In this document: positions 35,640 to 47,579 of the stretch, one piece after another
Numbering within the stretch: the stretch's first letter is position 1
Layout: each line of letters starts with the position of its first letter
Assembly: GCA_011109175.1 (NCBI GenBank)
Contig: RDEW01000023.1
Coordinates: 724,154 to 788,153, forward strand
Direction: 5' to 3'
Length of the DNA stretch: 64,000 nucleotides
Source of the DNA: Dicyema japonicum
Lineage: Eukaryota; Dicyemida; Rhombozoa; Dicyemidae
The notes under the pieces: model-generated
What the model was told of the DNA's origin: nothing
Databases searched by the model: none
The model's input: the letters and a program-made list of their open reading frames with translations, nothing else
Position numbers and translations under genes: made by a program

Positions 35640-36240
35640 AGTTCCCAAACTAAATGACCCTAGGCTGACATGGGGGAGTTCCTATCCGATATGGACGAGA
35701 ATCCTGGATAGCTCTTCTAGCTATCTCGTATCTAGGACTGTTTTTAAGGTATTTGTTGATGCATTCATAAAGATTGTAGGTATCTTGTGTTGTCGTCTTA
35801 TCAAAACTGCTTCCAGAAGGGCGGACATAATGTTGCGGCCAATGAATCTTTGACAGCGTCTTGGTCAAGGCTGGTTGTACGAATTGCCGATAGACAACGA
35901 AAGGGACCCAGCGTTTCTTCTGTGGAGTTTTGAGATTATCTTCAGGATTATCAACATGTTTTGCGAATGAAATTCCTTGGTCAAACGTCATTACCAGGAT
36001 GGTTGATGTGGGGGTAAAAGGACACCGTTAATCGTGGTCTTAGGCCTCCTTGTATAACGTTGTCTTCAAGATGTAAAGAGGGTCACAAATGATTTTTTAG
36101 GTGACACCTCAAGACGTAGTCCTTCCAACCATTTGATTAAGGAATTAAGCCTGAACCATTTGAGATGCGAGTTCTTAGTCCCATGCAGCAATGACTATGT
36201 CGTCAGCATATGAATTGCTGAGACAGTTTTTGTCTGTGGG
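35640..36240 (-). mobile_element. LINE RT fragment with YADD (Jockey-like)
   Basis: The minus strand reads YADDIVIAAWD (near 36200), WLEGLRLEVSPKKSFVTLF, ING..LPPHQPSW, MTFDQGISFAKHVDN and VYRQFVQPAL, the standard order from the catalytic YADD into the thumb. Frameshift near 36000. Confidence 0.72.
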
Positions 36241-36419
36241 TTGTGGTAGTGATAATGGGGATCCTTGGAGCTCCCCATTTGAGAGAAATGCGTACTCGAT
36301 TTTACGTTGTTGTAGATTACTTGCCCACGACTTCTACTCAAAGTTAGAGAGTCATCTTTTTAGATTAGGGTGGATACCCGTTCAAAAATATCACATTTGT
36401 TAGAGACTTTCTTGAGACT

Positions 36420-39300
36420 GAATTAAATATTTTTGTAATCTAAGGGCTCCTTAATACCTCATTATGCCTCTACATAGTCGTGGTAGAGCATGGATCCTCA
36501 CCTATTGCAAAATGATCACCGATATGCACCTTGGCTTGCAATGGGGACATGTATTTGTTGATCGCTCCCAAAAATATTGTGGTCTTGCATATACGTGTAC
36601 AATACTTCTGATCGAGGTTATTCGACACCATATTTTAACCATGGTGTCGACGACTTAGGGCCAACGTGTGGGTTATGTCCAGGTTGTTAAATGCTCTGAA
36701 GAGGACTTTATGAAGGCTTTTTAAGTTGATCCTTTCATTAAATTATTATTTTGTAATTCGATCAACACCATACTTGGAAGACAAATAAGTTCTGATAGTA
36801 CTAGGTGAGTAACCTGTATTTTCACGGTCGTTATGATGGTCCCACATGACAGAAACACATGAATCAGCTATTAGGGTGTCGTGCATAATCGTAAGGATAC
36901 GCTCACATAGTTGGACAACACAGACCACGTGCGAATTTCTCTCAAGGGTAAATATAAACTCTATCGGTTGACAACATAATACTTTTTAGGCTCAAACTCT
37001 ACAATATCTATGTAGTAGTTTAGCAGCGGAGAGAATACTCATTTAATGTCAGGAACAAATTTAGAAAAGTCTTGCATAAAAACAAATCCATTCTACGAAT
37101 TTCTGCAGTAATTTGTCGCTTAATCAAAAAGACTTTGGAGTTTCGGTAACATCCGGATACTTATCTCCTTTTGGTTCCTCTAGGATTCTTATTAACTTGC
37201 TACATACTAGCTTGTCAGTCGCAGACTTCGGATAGTTTATTCTAGTCCTATACTCTTAAAGAACTCCATAGCACAGACCTCCTCAGCTGTTCGAGCATAC
37301 GTTTTCAAATCATCAATAAAGAGAAAGTAGTTTGTAGCAAAACCAACACTTTCACAATGAGCTGATATTACAAAATGTCATGTGTTTCGTCGATGAAGTG
37401 GTGACATTTGGAAGAAAAAAAGCTAAACTTTCACTATCCTTATTGGATAGACCTACAAGGAAGGACTATGTCGATGTGGAGATGTCGAGCCAAGGATAGT
37501 CAACTCTGAATTCTTGATAAGCTTCAGGCGAAAACTCGTCATTAATTTCTTCAATAAAATCTTGGGTCCATTTAGCATGTCGAAGACAGTTTATTATTGT
37601 TGTGCTATCCAGCTTTTTCCATGCTTGATAGGTAAAAATTATAGCATCCTTAAGGCTTATTTCTTCACATGCCTCGGTTTATGATTTTCCGAGTTCAATT
37701 TTGTCAGATTTTTTTAATTAAAAAAAATTATATAATAAGAAAATGGAAAAAATTATTTTTAAAAATGCGGCGGATTCGAGAGGTGACGGATTCGAGAGAC
37801 GGCGGATTTGAGAGGGTTTACTGTACTATCGAAATATCTAAAAACATGTAAAACATTTGAGCCGATGCCATTTTTGATCAGTACAAGATTCTCGATCCCG
37901 CCGGACACGTCCTCTCCCTTGTAATTCTGAAATCACTTAGTTAGTTGAGAACTTTTGTTTCTTTCTCTTTGATCCGATAACCTGGGGTAATAATAATAGC
38001 TCAAAAAGTTGATTGAGGAAGTAGTTCAATTGCTCCAAACAGATAACAAAGGGCAACGGAGACATGCAATGCCCCTATTAGGTTTTACCTCGCCTATCTG
38101 GTGCCGATTATAGTTCAAATGATCACTCCACCTATTCATCACAGCTTCCACAAAGCTGTTGAACCACACATGCAGACACAAACTCTGTATTCTACTAGGT
38201 AAGAATGATTAACTGAATCACAAGCCTTCTCACATCCGCATATTTTGACAAAAGTGAGTTTCCATGAGACATAAAAAGGCACTTGTTGATCAAAGCCTCC
38301 TCTTTTGTCCCCTGACAATTTTCTACAGTGATCAGCTGTATCATTTGTAGAAAGAACCTGACCTCGTTAGTCACTAATTTGGTCATCAGATTAGAAAATA
38401 TTTGCTTTAGGTTATCAGCCAATAATCTGCAGCAGTCCAGGAGTTGCATTGGAATACAATAAGTTGTCCCAGTGCATATCAAATGAAGAATTGTTTCCTG
38501 GTGTTTATTACTTTTCTGACACGACTCGTTTAATGAAGTGCATTTCAATAAAGAAATTATACATTCTATCTACCCCGGTCGTTTTCCAATATGGAAATTT
38601 CCTGCGTAAATCTAAAATTAAGATTCTTCCAATAAAGGAGCTGTGCTGTCCGGAAAAGTCCACGAATTTCCTCTGATTGATTTAGCCCCCCCCCCACATA
38701 TTCACACATGTGAAAAACATTTCCGCATCCTCCCGGGAATAACGATAACAAACTTTATTACCAAAGGAAAGTAAAGAGGGTATTTTTTAGGCTTCTTGTA
38801 GCACAAGTCTAGCCACATCTTGGACTTTTTTTCTGCAACCTCAGATCCCTCTCATAGTTTATTTCGCGCTGCTATGTATGATTCAAGGATCGCATCTCTT
38901 TCTTGAAAATTAGCCATTTTTTTCTCTGGTCCTTCCGAGGAGATGCACTTCCTCCATAATCATGCAGGCTGCAGTAAAACAATCTGCGATTAAATTAAAA
39001 CAGATTATTTTCTCTCCTTCTCTTAAATCGAATTTCACGGATATTGAGTTTCATTCTATACATCATTATTGCCTCCTCTAGCTCTACAAAGTATGACCAG
39101 TCATTCGAGGACATTCGTAGTACGTACCTGCAGTCCATTCTTTTTGGTTATTAGCCCAACGCTCTCGGATATGACGAGAATTATATCCTCACTATCTGGT
39201 AACGTAAGTAATCCTTCTTTTTCTCTCTTTCCGAATTTTTTTCTTTAATCAAGAAAGTTTTAGTTTTCAATCGATAGCACGTCGCATGAATTTTAAGAGA
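36420..39300 (-). mobile_element. Group A LINE, near full span but decayed, with nested pogo insertion
   Basis: On the minus strand: 39170-39300 repeats the sequence found at 35460-35580; 38195-38548 holds CQGTKEEALINKC and K.ADVRR (RT fingers); about 38000-38100 GHCMSPLPFVICLEQL (palm, GDSLSPL type); about 37290 LFIDDLKTYAR (catalytic, IDDLK for MDDLK); 36420-36960 the endonuclease, a DNA homologue of 34750-35440. A pogo-type fragment sits at 37441-37823. Confidence 0.68.
37441..37823 (-). mobile_element. pogo/Tigger element, internally deleted
   Basis: The minus strand begins at a CAGTAAACCCTCTC end next to TA (37824-37825), runs through a repeat of CGAATCCG-type words, and then encodes EISLKDAIIFTYQAWKKLD and TIINCLRHAKW, the C-terminus of a DDE transposase. 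The catalytic middle is missing. The flank (CTATCGAAATATCT) also occurs in the group A copy at about 51408, so it inserted in such an element. Confidence 0.65.
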
Positions 39301-39339
39301 GAATCAATAAGATTAAATTATATAATCTTCAAGAGAAAC

Positions 39340-39570
39340 GGAGAAAGTACGCGGTTCTAACAATTGATTTTTTGTTTGTTCACTCGCCGTTGAACGTCTG
39401 GTTCCCTAGCGCCTGCAATGCTGGAATTCTTAAGTCGTCTAGGGAATCGGATTTCTACACGATTAGTAGATCCCCATGAACGCTGCTGGTTGTCAATGTC
39501 ACGAGCCATCTTGAGAGAAAATAGCTGTGCAGTCAGGACGGACACTACATGGCTATTTGCTCAAGAGTGA
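39340..39570 (-). mobile_element. Group D LINE, C-terminal fragment
   Basis: The DNA at 39350-39550 matches 32080-32240: the same CCTAG.C.ACT and GATTCCCTAGACGAC region. Only the end of the tail remains. Confidence 0.55.
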
Positions 39571-39844
39571 ATATACTAAATATCGATTAAATTAATTATC
39601 GATCAAAATTAAATTTAACGAAAAAATGCGATTGTCACGCAAAGACTATTAAATACTAAATGACGCTAAGACACGGGCGACGCAGAGGTGATGGTGATAT
39701 TGTTATTCTATTTAGGCTTTGAAAAATCATGATAACACACAAAATATCAGTTGAGCCAATAGAACATGTGGTTTGTTTTATATTTATTAAAATTATTAAT
39801 TTAAATAATATTAAATTCAGGAAAAAATAAGTAATAATTCATCG

Positions 39845-42694
39845 ATGTCGAAAAAATTTTTGTTAAAACCATCTAAATCATTCTCGTTCAAAAGAACAAA
39901 TGCAGAGAATAATGGTTCGAAAATATCAATGATGGTTCGCAAATGCGGTATAAACGACAATTTATCAGCCCGTAAAGTTATCAGTGCTTCTAAAAATAGC
40001 GTTGTTTTTAAATATACCAATTTTAGATTTCCTTAAGATCTTCAGGTATCAAAAATTCTGTATTTCCTTGTGAATTTTACGGAACTGTCTCAACTGATGT
40101 ATTTTGTTCATTTAATGCTAGAAATCAATGACTTCATTAAGTAGTAAATCTTCGCGTTTGAATCGAAGTATCAAGCGGAGAATTTGCTCTCTGGGAAGCA
40201 TATTTGGGAAATTTGGAACCCTTATACGACGAAGTTCAACCATTTCGACTCACAAATCCATCAATGTAGTACTATTAATTTCGTTAATTCCAGTGTAATG
40301 AACCACAATACAAATTGATTAAGCTTAGTTTTACTTTGGTTGTCCTGTACATAATATATTTTAGATTGGCAAAACCAAAATCGGATTCGATGTTTTACGT
40401 GACAATTCCATGCATTTTTATGTAAGTCAGATTGATCCCGAGTGTTGTTTTGAAGTGGCAAGCAACATCAAGTTAATGAATTTTATTAATTTTGCAGTAT
40501 TGCAGATATCCTAATGCGAGTGAATGGAAGGAGAGTATATGACATGTCAACGAGTAGTCTTCTAAAATTCATAAAAAACCTCAAAGGAAAAGTATCACTT
40601 GAAATTCGTCGCATAAATCCTAAACGTCTAACAGTTGTGGTTAAAAAATCTGAGGAAACTGGTTTGATAATATTATTAGGCCAGCCACATTTGGACTACA
40701 TCTAGTAAAGGGAATGGGAGATCACAATCCATTTGACAATAATTGGTACATCAGATATTCAGATCCAAAAAATTTAATGACCTCAACTTCTCCCGTGTCA
40801 TACGATCAGCTTATTGAAGTATATTTTAATATTTATTTTGATTAATTACAAACCAATGGATGATTTGAGTGAACAACAAGTTCGTAAAATATTATCACAG
40901 CATGACTCCCTTATTCTGACACTTCTTCACAACACATTAAGGTCCAAAATTATCGCTTCAGAAGATTCATTTGACGGTTTCTTCTCTATTTTATATTTTC
41001 AGACATGCCAGAGTCTATGAAGTTAAAGGATTTTGTAGTGGCTAGAAAAGTTCTTGAGATGTACTTTTCTTTATAAATCCTGAAAGGCCATCAATTGAAA
41101 TGGAGTCTGCAAGACTACATAACGGGGTGAATCATACCCTCAGTCACGTGTCTCTTAAGTCCAGGAGATTAGCTCTTGTGGTATGCTATTTTCATTAAGT
41201 TAGAATACAACTCGATGCTTTGATCTTGGAATAGACCAGTATTTTTTACTTTAATCCAAGTTTAAAAAAACCACGAATGGTTGTAATAAACAGAAAAGGG
41301 CGTTCTCCTGGTTTTTACGTTGAATTCGTCTCTCGAATTAATTCCGTCTTTGTTTCAGAAATTTTTGAAGACTTTCTCGTAGCAGGGAACCTTCTTGTTG
41401 GAGACCAGATTCTCACAGTAAATAGTTTTTATATTTAAGATAAATGATATAAACGTAGAAGGAATGAATGACTCTTCCTGTATTCAACTTCTTAGCTGCA
41501 CAAGAAACCCTGTCTCAATGACTGTTTCATATAGATTTGGCGGTATTATAGTTGATTATTTAAGATTATGTAACCTTATCTGACTCTGCTTTTACCAGAA
41601 ACAGGGGATTTTGTTTAAAGTAGAGGTTCAGTTTATTTCAGAGCGTTTTTTGATTACAGTCCACCGAACCAGATGGATAAAAATGGATACATAAAACAGA
41701 AAATATTATTCGGAGACGTGTTTAATGTCATAAAGACGTTGAACGATGATTGGTGGATTATTGAGGATGAAAATGAACCAAATGTGACTAAAATAATCCC
41801 AAGCTATAGAACGTGAATTGTTTAATATATTTTAGTGTTGGTAATATTCGTGAAACTACTAAAATTTCTGTTTACTCTAGTTTTTATTGTAGACTTTGGA
41901 CTATGCTGGGGCTGATGGAGTATTTCTCAAAGAAGGTCATTTTATAGTCATTTAAGATTTAAAAATTGTTAGTTATTGCTTAGTGGAACGAAGAACTGGT
42001 TTGCTTTTATTTTTTTTATTTTGCAGTGAATTATAAAAGACCAGTCGTATTGGTTGGTTTTGGAAGTGATGTGGTTGCCAATTTTTTGTTGCGGCGATTT
42101 CCTGCCCAGTTTTGTGTTTGTCCTTATGGTAGCTTTTTGAATTATCATAGACACGACTGACTCTGGGTTGTGTGATATTTCCGAAGATACCTTTAATTTT
42201 GTTAATGAAAGACAATATAAAGCAAATCTCCAACAAGACAGCTATATTGATTCTCAATTTATTAATGGATTTTATTATGGGCTTTCTATTTCGGTGGTTA
42301 TTGACAAAAGTAATAAGGTCGGTTAGTTCATAATTTGTAGAACCTAAGTTCAATATTTGTAAATCCAAAGAGATCGTTTCTTGATTCGATAACTCGTGAG
42401 AATATATATCCTATTGTGATTGTATTAAAGCCAAGTACTGAGTAAGTTATTTCTATTTATATGTAGACTCTCAGAGACAGAAGATGGAGAGGAGTTGAAG
42501 AATGAACATCAGAGAGTATCAATAATGCAAAATGAATTAGGTCATTATGTAACAGGTAATCATTATTATCTTTTATAGCCTGTGTGGATCATTCAATATA
42601 TCCAAATGAGATATTCAATGCAGTCTTATCTCTTATTATGGTTAATAGTACTACTGAATTTTTTGTACCCATTGATCATTTAGTTTCTTTATAA
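39845..42694 (+). CDS. DLG: Discs large (DLG) MAGUK scaffold, complete, 23 exons
   Basis: Exons: 39845-40003, 40027-40098, 40122-40265, 40294-40338, 40365-40471, 40498-40661, 40685-40818, 40841-40976, 41003-41060, 41087-41180, 41204-41238, 41261-41417, 41440-41542, 41565-41619, 41642-41812, 41836-41869, 41893-41935, 41957-41998, 42027-42128, 42151-42317, 42341-42441, 42467-42555, 42579-42694. Introns 21-28 nt. 775 residues (human DLG1 904, DLG4 724). Layout: basic Ser-rich N-terminus without visible L27; PDZ1 near 133-210 (IGFDV, ILMRVNG); PDZ2 near 215-310 (FGLHLVKG); PDZ3 near 380-470 (KPRMVVINRKG, GDQILTI); SH3 near 487-545 (KAFFDYSPP, DDWWII, IPS); GK near 580-775 (VNYKRPVVLVGF, YPIVIVLKPS, TEFFVP). 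The GK lacks a catalytic P-loop, as in other MAGUKs. Submembrane polarity and junction scaffold. Intron 7 is GT-TG (40819-40840). Intron 3 could also start at 40269. Confidence 0.95.
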
Positions 42695-42769
42695 AGTTAT
42701 TCTTTGTATTTTTAACAAAATGCAGTTAATAAAATAATCACGTGTAGGTTAATCAACAAATAATTAATT

Positions 42770-43515
42770 AACACAGCCATCCAAAGTGGACCCGCCGACA
42801 TTATCGACGTTGCGTTGCCTCTAACTATTGCAACAGAGATCAACTGGAGAAGCCATCGGGTCTCACGTGCGTCGTGGCTTTTTATTGTAACTAGGCGTCC
42901 AAGTTTCTTTAGGAAGTGAGGCGATTTTCCACTTATTCCTCCTGTTGTCTCGACCAAAATGGAAATTATTGATTGTATCTCAACAAAGTTAAAATAACCA
43001 AAAAATCTTATTGATTTCATTAAATTGTAATGAAATACAATCAATAATGTAATCAAATTAACACAGCCAACCATCCAAAGTGGACCCCGCCGAAAAAAAT
43101 ATAAATCAATTTGTAATGTTTTATTAGGAAAGAAAAGAGAGTAAACGGTTATATAGTGGCTGCCCTGACTCCGTGGCTATTTCCTTTCAGGATGGCGAGC
43201 GAGATTTGCTCAAATAACAAGCGCTCCGAGGGTCTCCTGTTCATGTAGCGATCCGATTCCCTAGACGATTCAAGAATTCCAGTGTCGCAGGCGCAAAGGA
43301 ATCAGACGTCTCAACGGCGAATGGAACAAACAAAAAATACTTGGATAGGACTGCGTACTTTTCCCGTTTCATCTTCTCGGCCTTCTCAGCGGCAGAACAG
43401 GCTCCAGAGGTACTCTGAAGTAGGTTACAAGAGGCAAACGTGTCGGTGCAGGCAACGTCCCATACAAAAGGTTTCCCGGCTTCAAGAGGGAGGATTATCA
43501 TCCCATAAATCAATT
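42770..43515 (-). mobile_element. Two group D LINE C-terminal tails
   Basis: 42770-42990 reads ISILVETTGGISGKSPHFL, KLGRLVTIKSHDARETRWL and AIVRGNATSIMSAGP, like 5400-5590. 43120-43515 reads AGKPFVWDVACTDTFAS, AAEKAEKMKREKYAVLSKYF, VETSDSFAPATLEFL, like 32050-32570. The two are different subfamilies placed side by side, both after the DLG gene. Confidence 0.7.
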
Positions 43516-43799
43516 GTAATTAATTAACACTAATATTCGAGCTGAATTCTTCTTTGGGCATTGCCCCTTTGTATCACCCTCACTGCTCCACTCATGTACC
43601 ACTCGAGAAATCGAATCACTAGAAAAGACAGCTGTTTCTACTGGTTCCTCTTTGCCGTCACTTCCGAGTTCAGAGCCTTTTGAGATAAGATGATTAGTCA
43701 CTCCTGTAACCTCATCATCATAGTTATCAACTTTTAGCCCATGTCTATGTTCGACTATCATGCTCTCTAAAGTTTTTTAATCGTCATTGATTGAATACG

Positions 43800-44640
43800 C
43801 ACTTGTAGAGAAATCCACGTTGAGTCTTTCCATATAGGACTTGTAGTACTTTGTTACTACTCCATCCCATGTCAAACTATCGGAATTATTGTCACCTTGG
43901 CCCTGTGAATTTGTGCTAGTTCTCCTGCCAGAAGGTCGTATTTTGTAAGTTTTTCCACTTCAATATGTTTTAGCAAATCTTGGGAAGTGATCCCTACTTC
44001 TATTAGTATTATTTTGTTTTTAGATTTGTGGTGTATGAAAATATCAGGTTCGTTATTTTGAACTTGTATGTCCGTTTTTAGTGTTGCATTGACTCGTATT
44101 TCAACTTTACTGTTTGACACAATCGATTGGACTGTATGCGTCTTTACCCTTTTGGTTCTTTTTATTTCAAATTGACGACATAGTTATAGGTGTACACATC
44201 TTACAACTTATATAGCACCGCTAAGTATCCTGGTAAATCGTGTAGCCAGGTGATCCACTCTTTTTGGCCATTCCACAATGACTGCAATTTGCTTTCATCT
44301 CTTCAAAGAACAGATTCCGATCCTGTATCATGCAGTACATTGCTTTCAACTTTGGACTAATGTTTCCCCCAGTAAGCCATTCTGTTGATCCACTGATATT
44401 GACATTTGTATTTTCAAAACACTTGAATATAGTTGAATGAAGCAATTTCTGATTGATCAAATTATTCTTCTTTTGATGTTTTTTATAATGGCAGTTTAAG
44501 TTAGATAGGTCATCCAAATTGTATTTGAGTGCAATAAATCTTGCGATAGTGTCATATGTGTTTCCCTTTGTTTTAGGACCCGCAAGATTCTTGCCCTTCG
44601 AAGACACATGGAAGATTTCCTCTCAAGGTCGGTCAAAAAT
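43800..44640 (-). mobile_element. Group A LINE, divergent endonuclease copy
   Basis: The minus strand: WLTGGNISPKLKAMYCMIQD, NCSHCGMAKK, then NEPDIFIHHKSKNKIILIEVG, VEKLTKYDLLAGELA, VTIIPIV. Clearly diverged from the copy at 34210-35480 yet with the same PD..E..K..KYD frame. Confidence 0.75.
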
Positions 44641-45290
44641 TGAAATAACATGCATTCACAATTTCTGATAATGAATAACTTGCACTGAGCGCCACCACAA
44701 CAACAGGTGAACCTCATGACGCCACGCTACCGATCAGGTTTAGGATAATTTTGAGATCTCCTTCTGATGTGGCGATTCCCTGCTACATTCATTCCTTGTA
44801 AGTTGCCGTGCCTTGACCAACTCAATCTTATGCTCCAACACCGGATTGAGTCTGGACCCCTGCTTAACACGGTTGTCCAACAGTGGACAACAAACGCCAA
44901 AGAACTTTATTCACCAAAAGGACTGAGGTGAGATCAAATGTGAGAATGTGCTAAAAGAGTTCGAAAAGTCCGCAGATATTCATCGAATTCCTGGCTCAAT
45001 GTCTTCCCGGTTCGCGCAGTTCATACATTTTCACAGAATGTGTGCCTCAAGAAGTCCAAGAGACTAAAGACGCATTCTGTCAAATCCATAGTCAATACTC
45101 AGAGATAAAATCTGATTGAACACATCCATAAAGACAAATACGGAGATTTTTGTCCACGATAAGATGAAGTTGTGCTTATTGAAATTACTTCTAAATTACC
45201 GAATAACACTTAAGTAGAAAGTAAGAACGATTCATTGGGTGTAGTGCTTCAGTCATACCTATTGTTCTAAGATGGACAATGTTGTTTCGA
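44641..45290. other. Unassigned DNA
   Basis: No supported gene. 44680-44735 resembles part of the dispersed repeat at 32970-33010. Confidence 0.35.
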
Positions 45291-45472
45291 AGGCTTATAA
45301 ATCTCCCTTGGGAACCATTCCAATCCATGCAGCAAATAGAACATGCATTCAATCCGTTGTCCTCAAAATACGTTGGAGAGCAGGCTTATAAATCTCCCTT
45401 GGGAACCATTCCAATCCATGCACCAAATAGAACATGGATTCAATCCGTTGTCCTCAAAAGACGTTGGAGAGC
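45291..45472. repeat. Tandem duplication, 2 x 91 bp
   Basis: Units 45291-45381 and 45382-45472, differing at a few positions. Confidence 0.9.
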
Positions 45473-45704
45473 ATGCTGGTAGAGTATACAGATGGAGTGC
45501 GTAGTATCCATAAAGATTTGGTTAGAGCAACCAATCACCTGGTGGAATTACAAATCAGATCTATGACGTGCTAGGTAACCAGGGTGAGTATGGTGGGTTT
45601 CAAATCAATGACTCCTCTTCCAAAAGGAGAATGGTCTAAAGGTGATTAGTAACATTGATTTAATTGTGTTTTCTGTAAAAAGTAAAACTCGGTTATTAAA
45701 AACA

Positions 45705-46168
45705 ATCACAAAATGGACGTGTTTTAGTTTGTTTGCAATTACATAATTTGTATGTTTTCGTCTCACAAACAGCGAATGTGACAGGACGGGACAAATTGAC
45801 GACAATCACCTTATTACTGGATGGATGTGTAATTTCATGGGATCGGTCACAAAATGGCTAACAATCAACCTTTCAAGGATACCTGACTATGGCTGTATCC
45901 ACAACTACACCAATTGTACTTTTTATGAGCAATCAACTTGACCATTGCAGGTTGATTGGAGTAAACTCTTCCCTTTGGCGGACCTTCTAATGAGTACATG
46001 CCTAAATATATTTTCATAATTACCAGGAATATAAGGTTCTTCTACATGTCTTGGTTTATATTCGTGTATATTGCCAAATGTCTTGTTTTTTGGTCTAAAG
46101 TCCATAACATTTCGAATATTTTCATATTTCACAGTATGTCTTTGAAAAAGCCTCACTAAAGGCAACAT
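45705..46168 (-). CDS. CISD3: CISD3-type mitochondrial CDGSH iron-sulfur protein, C-terminus unresolved
   Basis: Exons 46168-46024, 46001-45883 and 45857-45705, introns 22 and 25 nt, give 139 residues (human CISD3 127). MLPLVRLFQRHT resembles a mitochondrial presequence. Two cluster motifs as in CISD3: CSCGYSHSQPFCDRSH, and CNCKQTKTRPFCD. The His ligand of the second cluster is not joined: reading on gives CDCF and a stop; a GT-AG intron to 45673 gives a stop at once; one extra G at the 45705 boundary would join a Lys-His-Asn end, with the His in the expected place. An indel in the assembly is the simplest explanation. Two tandem CDGSH motifs and no membrane helix exclude CISD1/2. Likely a 2Fe-2S protein of the mitochondrial matrix. 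Confidence 0.88.
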
Positions 46169-46699
46169 TAATGTTAATAATTCAAATGTTTTTAAATCCT
46201 CAATAATTATTAAAAGATAAAATTTCTTTAATATTTTTGTGTTCTCACAATGTATTAAAGTGATTTTTATACTCAATGATCAGAGACTTCAATCCAAAAC
46301 TGCCAAATTAAAAAAAATTCCCGCTCTTACAAAACCGATGTCATTCCTGAAAATAATAGTGACAATATTTTCATTGAAATAATGGATAATCACGATGAGA
46401 CGACATAACATTTTATGAATGAAATAATGATTCCATAGAATATTCATTTATGCATTATCATTAATAAATTAGATGAGTCGCTTACAAAATATTGCTTCAA
46501 ACGCTGAAAAATTATTATGAATTTCTAAAAAAATATCCGACGACATAAAAAGCAGCTGCAACATAGGAAAAAAACTGAATGCAGTTAGGTACTTTTCTTT
46601 CAACGTCTCGAAGGAGAGACTGTCATCAGATGTTAGAAAACAAAAATACAGATGAAAGTTTCCTCTCGAGAACTCTGGTCAGAAATTCGATTTTATAAG
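46169..46699. other. Intergenic DNA up to the assembly gap
   Basis: No supported gene. Confidence 0.4.
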
Positions 46700-47579
46700 N
46701 NNNNNNNNNNNNNNNNNNNNNNNNNNNNNNNNNNNNNNNNNNNNNNNNNNNNNNNNNNNNNNNNNNNNNNNNNNNNNNNNNNNNNNNNNNNNNNNNNNNN
46801 NNNNNNNNNNNNNNNNNNNNNNNNNNNNNNNNNNNNNNNNNNNNNNNNNNNNNNNNNNNNNNNNNNNNNNNNNNNNNNNNNNNNNNNNNNNNNNNNNNNN
46901 NNNNNNNNNNNNNNNNNNNNNNNNNNNNNNNNNNNNNNNNNNNNNNNNNNNNNNNNNNNNNNNNNNNNNNNNNNNNNNNNNNNNNNNNNNNNNNNNNNNN
47001 NNNNNNNNNNNNNNNNNNNNNNNNNNNNNNNNNNNNNNNNNNNNNNNNNNNNNNNNNNNNNNNNNNNNNNNNNNNNNNNNNNNNNNNNNNNNNNNNNNNN
47101 NNNNNNNNNNNNNNNNNNNNNNNNNNNNNNNNNNNNNNNNNNNNNNNNNNNNNNNNNNNNNNNNNNNNNNNNNNNNNNNNNNNNNNNNNNNNNNNNNNNN
47201 NNNNNNNNNNNNNNNNNNNNNNNNNNNNNNNNNNNNNNNNNNNNNNNNNNNNNNNNNNNNNNNNNNNNNNNNNNNNNNNNNNNNNNNNNNNNNNNNNNNN
47301 NNNNNNNNNNNNNNNNNNNNNNNNNNNNNNNNNNNNNNNNNNNNNNNNNNNNNNNNNNNNNNNNNNNNNNNNNNNNNNNNNNNNNNNNNNNNNNNNNNNN
47401 NNNNNNNNNNNNNNNNNNNNNNNNNNNNNNNNNNNNNNNNNNNNNNNNNNNNNNNNNNNNNNNNNNNNNNNNNNNNNNNNNNNNNNNNNNNNNNNNNNNN
47501 NNNNNNNNNNNNNNNNNNNNNNNNNNNNNNNNNNNNNNNNNNNNNNNNNNNNNNNNNNNNNNNNNNNNNNNNNNNNNNN
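46700..47579. other. Assembly gap (880 N)
   Basis: Run of N from 46700 to 47579. Frames reported through it are meaningless. Confidence 1.

Noticed and set aside
40132-40260. Minus-strand frame reading ELRRIRVPNFPNMLP inside the DLG region
   Set aside because: Looks protein-like, but the plus strand there joins in phase to the DLG exons before and after it with 23-nt introns, and the minus frame has no valid continuation.
41936-42026. One 91-nt intron between DLG exons 17 and 19
   Set aside because: A 42-nt exon within it (41957-41998) restores LKIVSYCLVERR, which fits the segment before the GK domain in DLG proteins, and leaves normal 21- and 28-nt introns.
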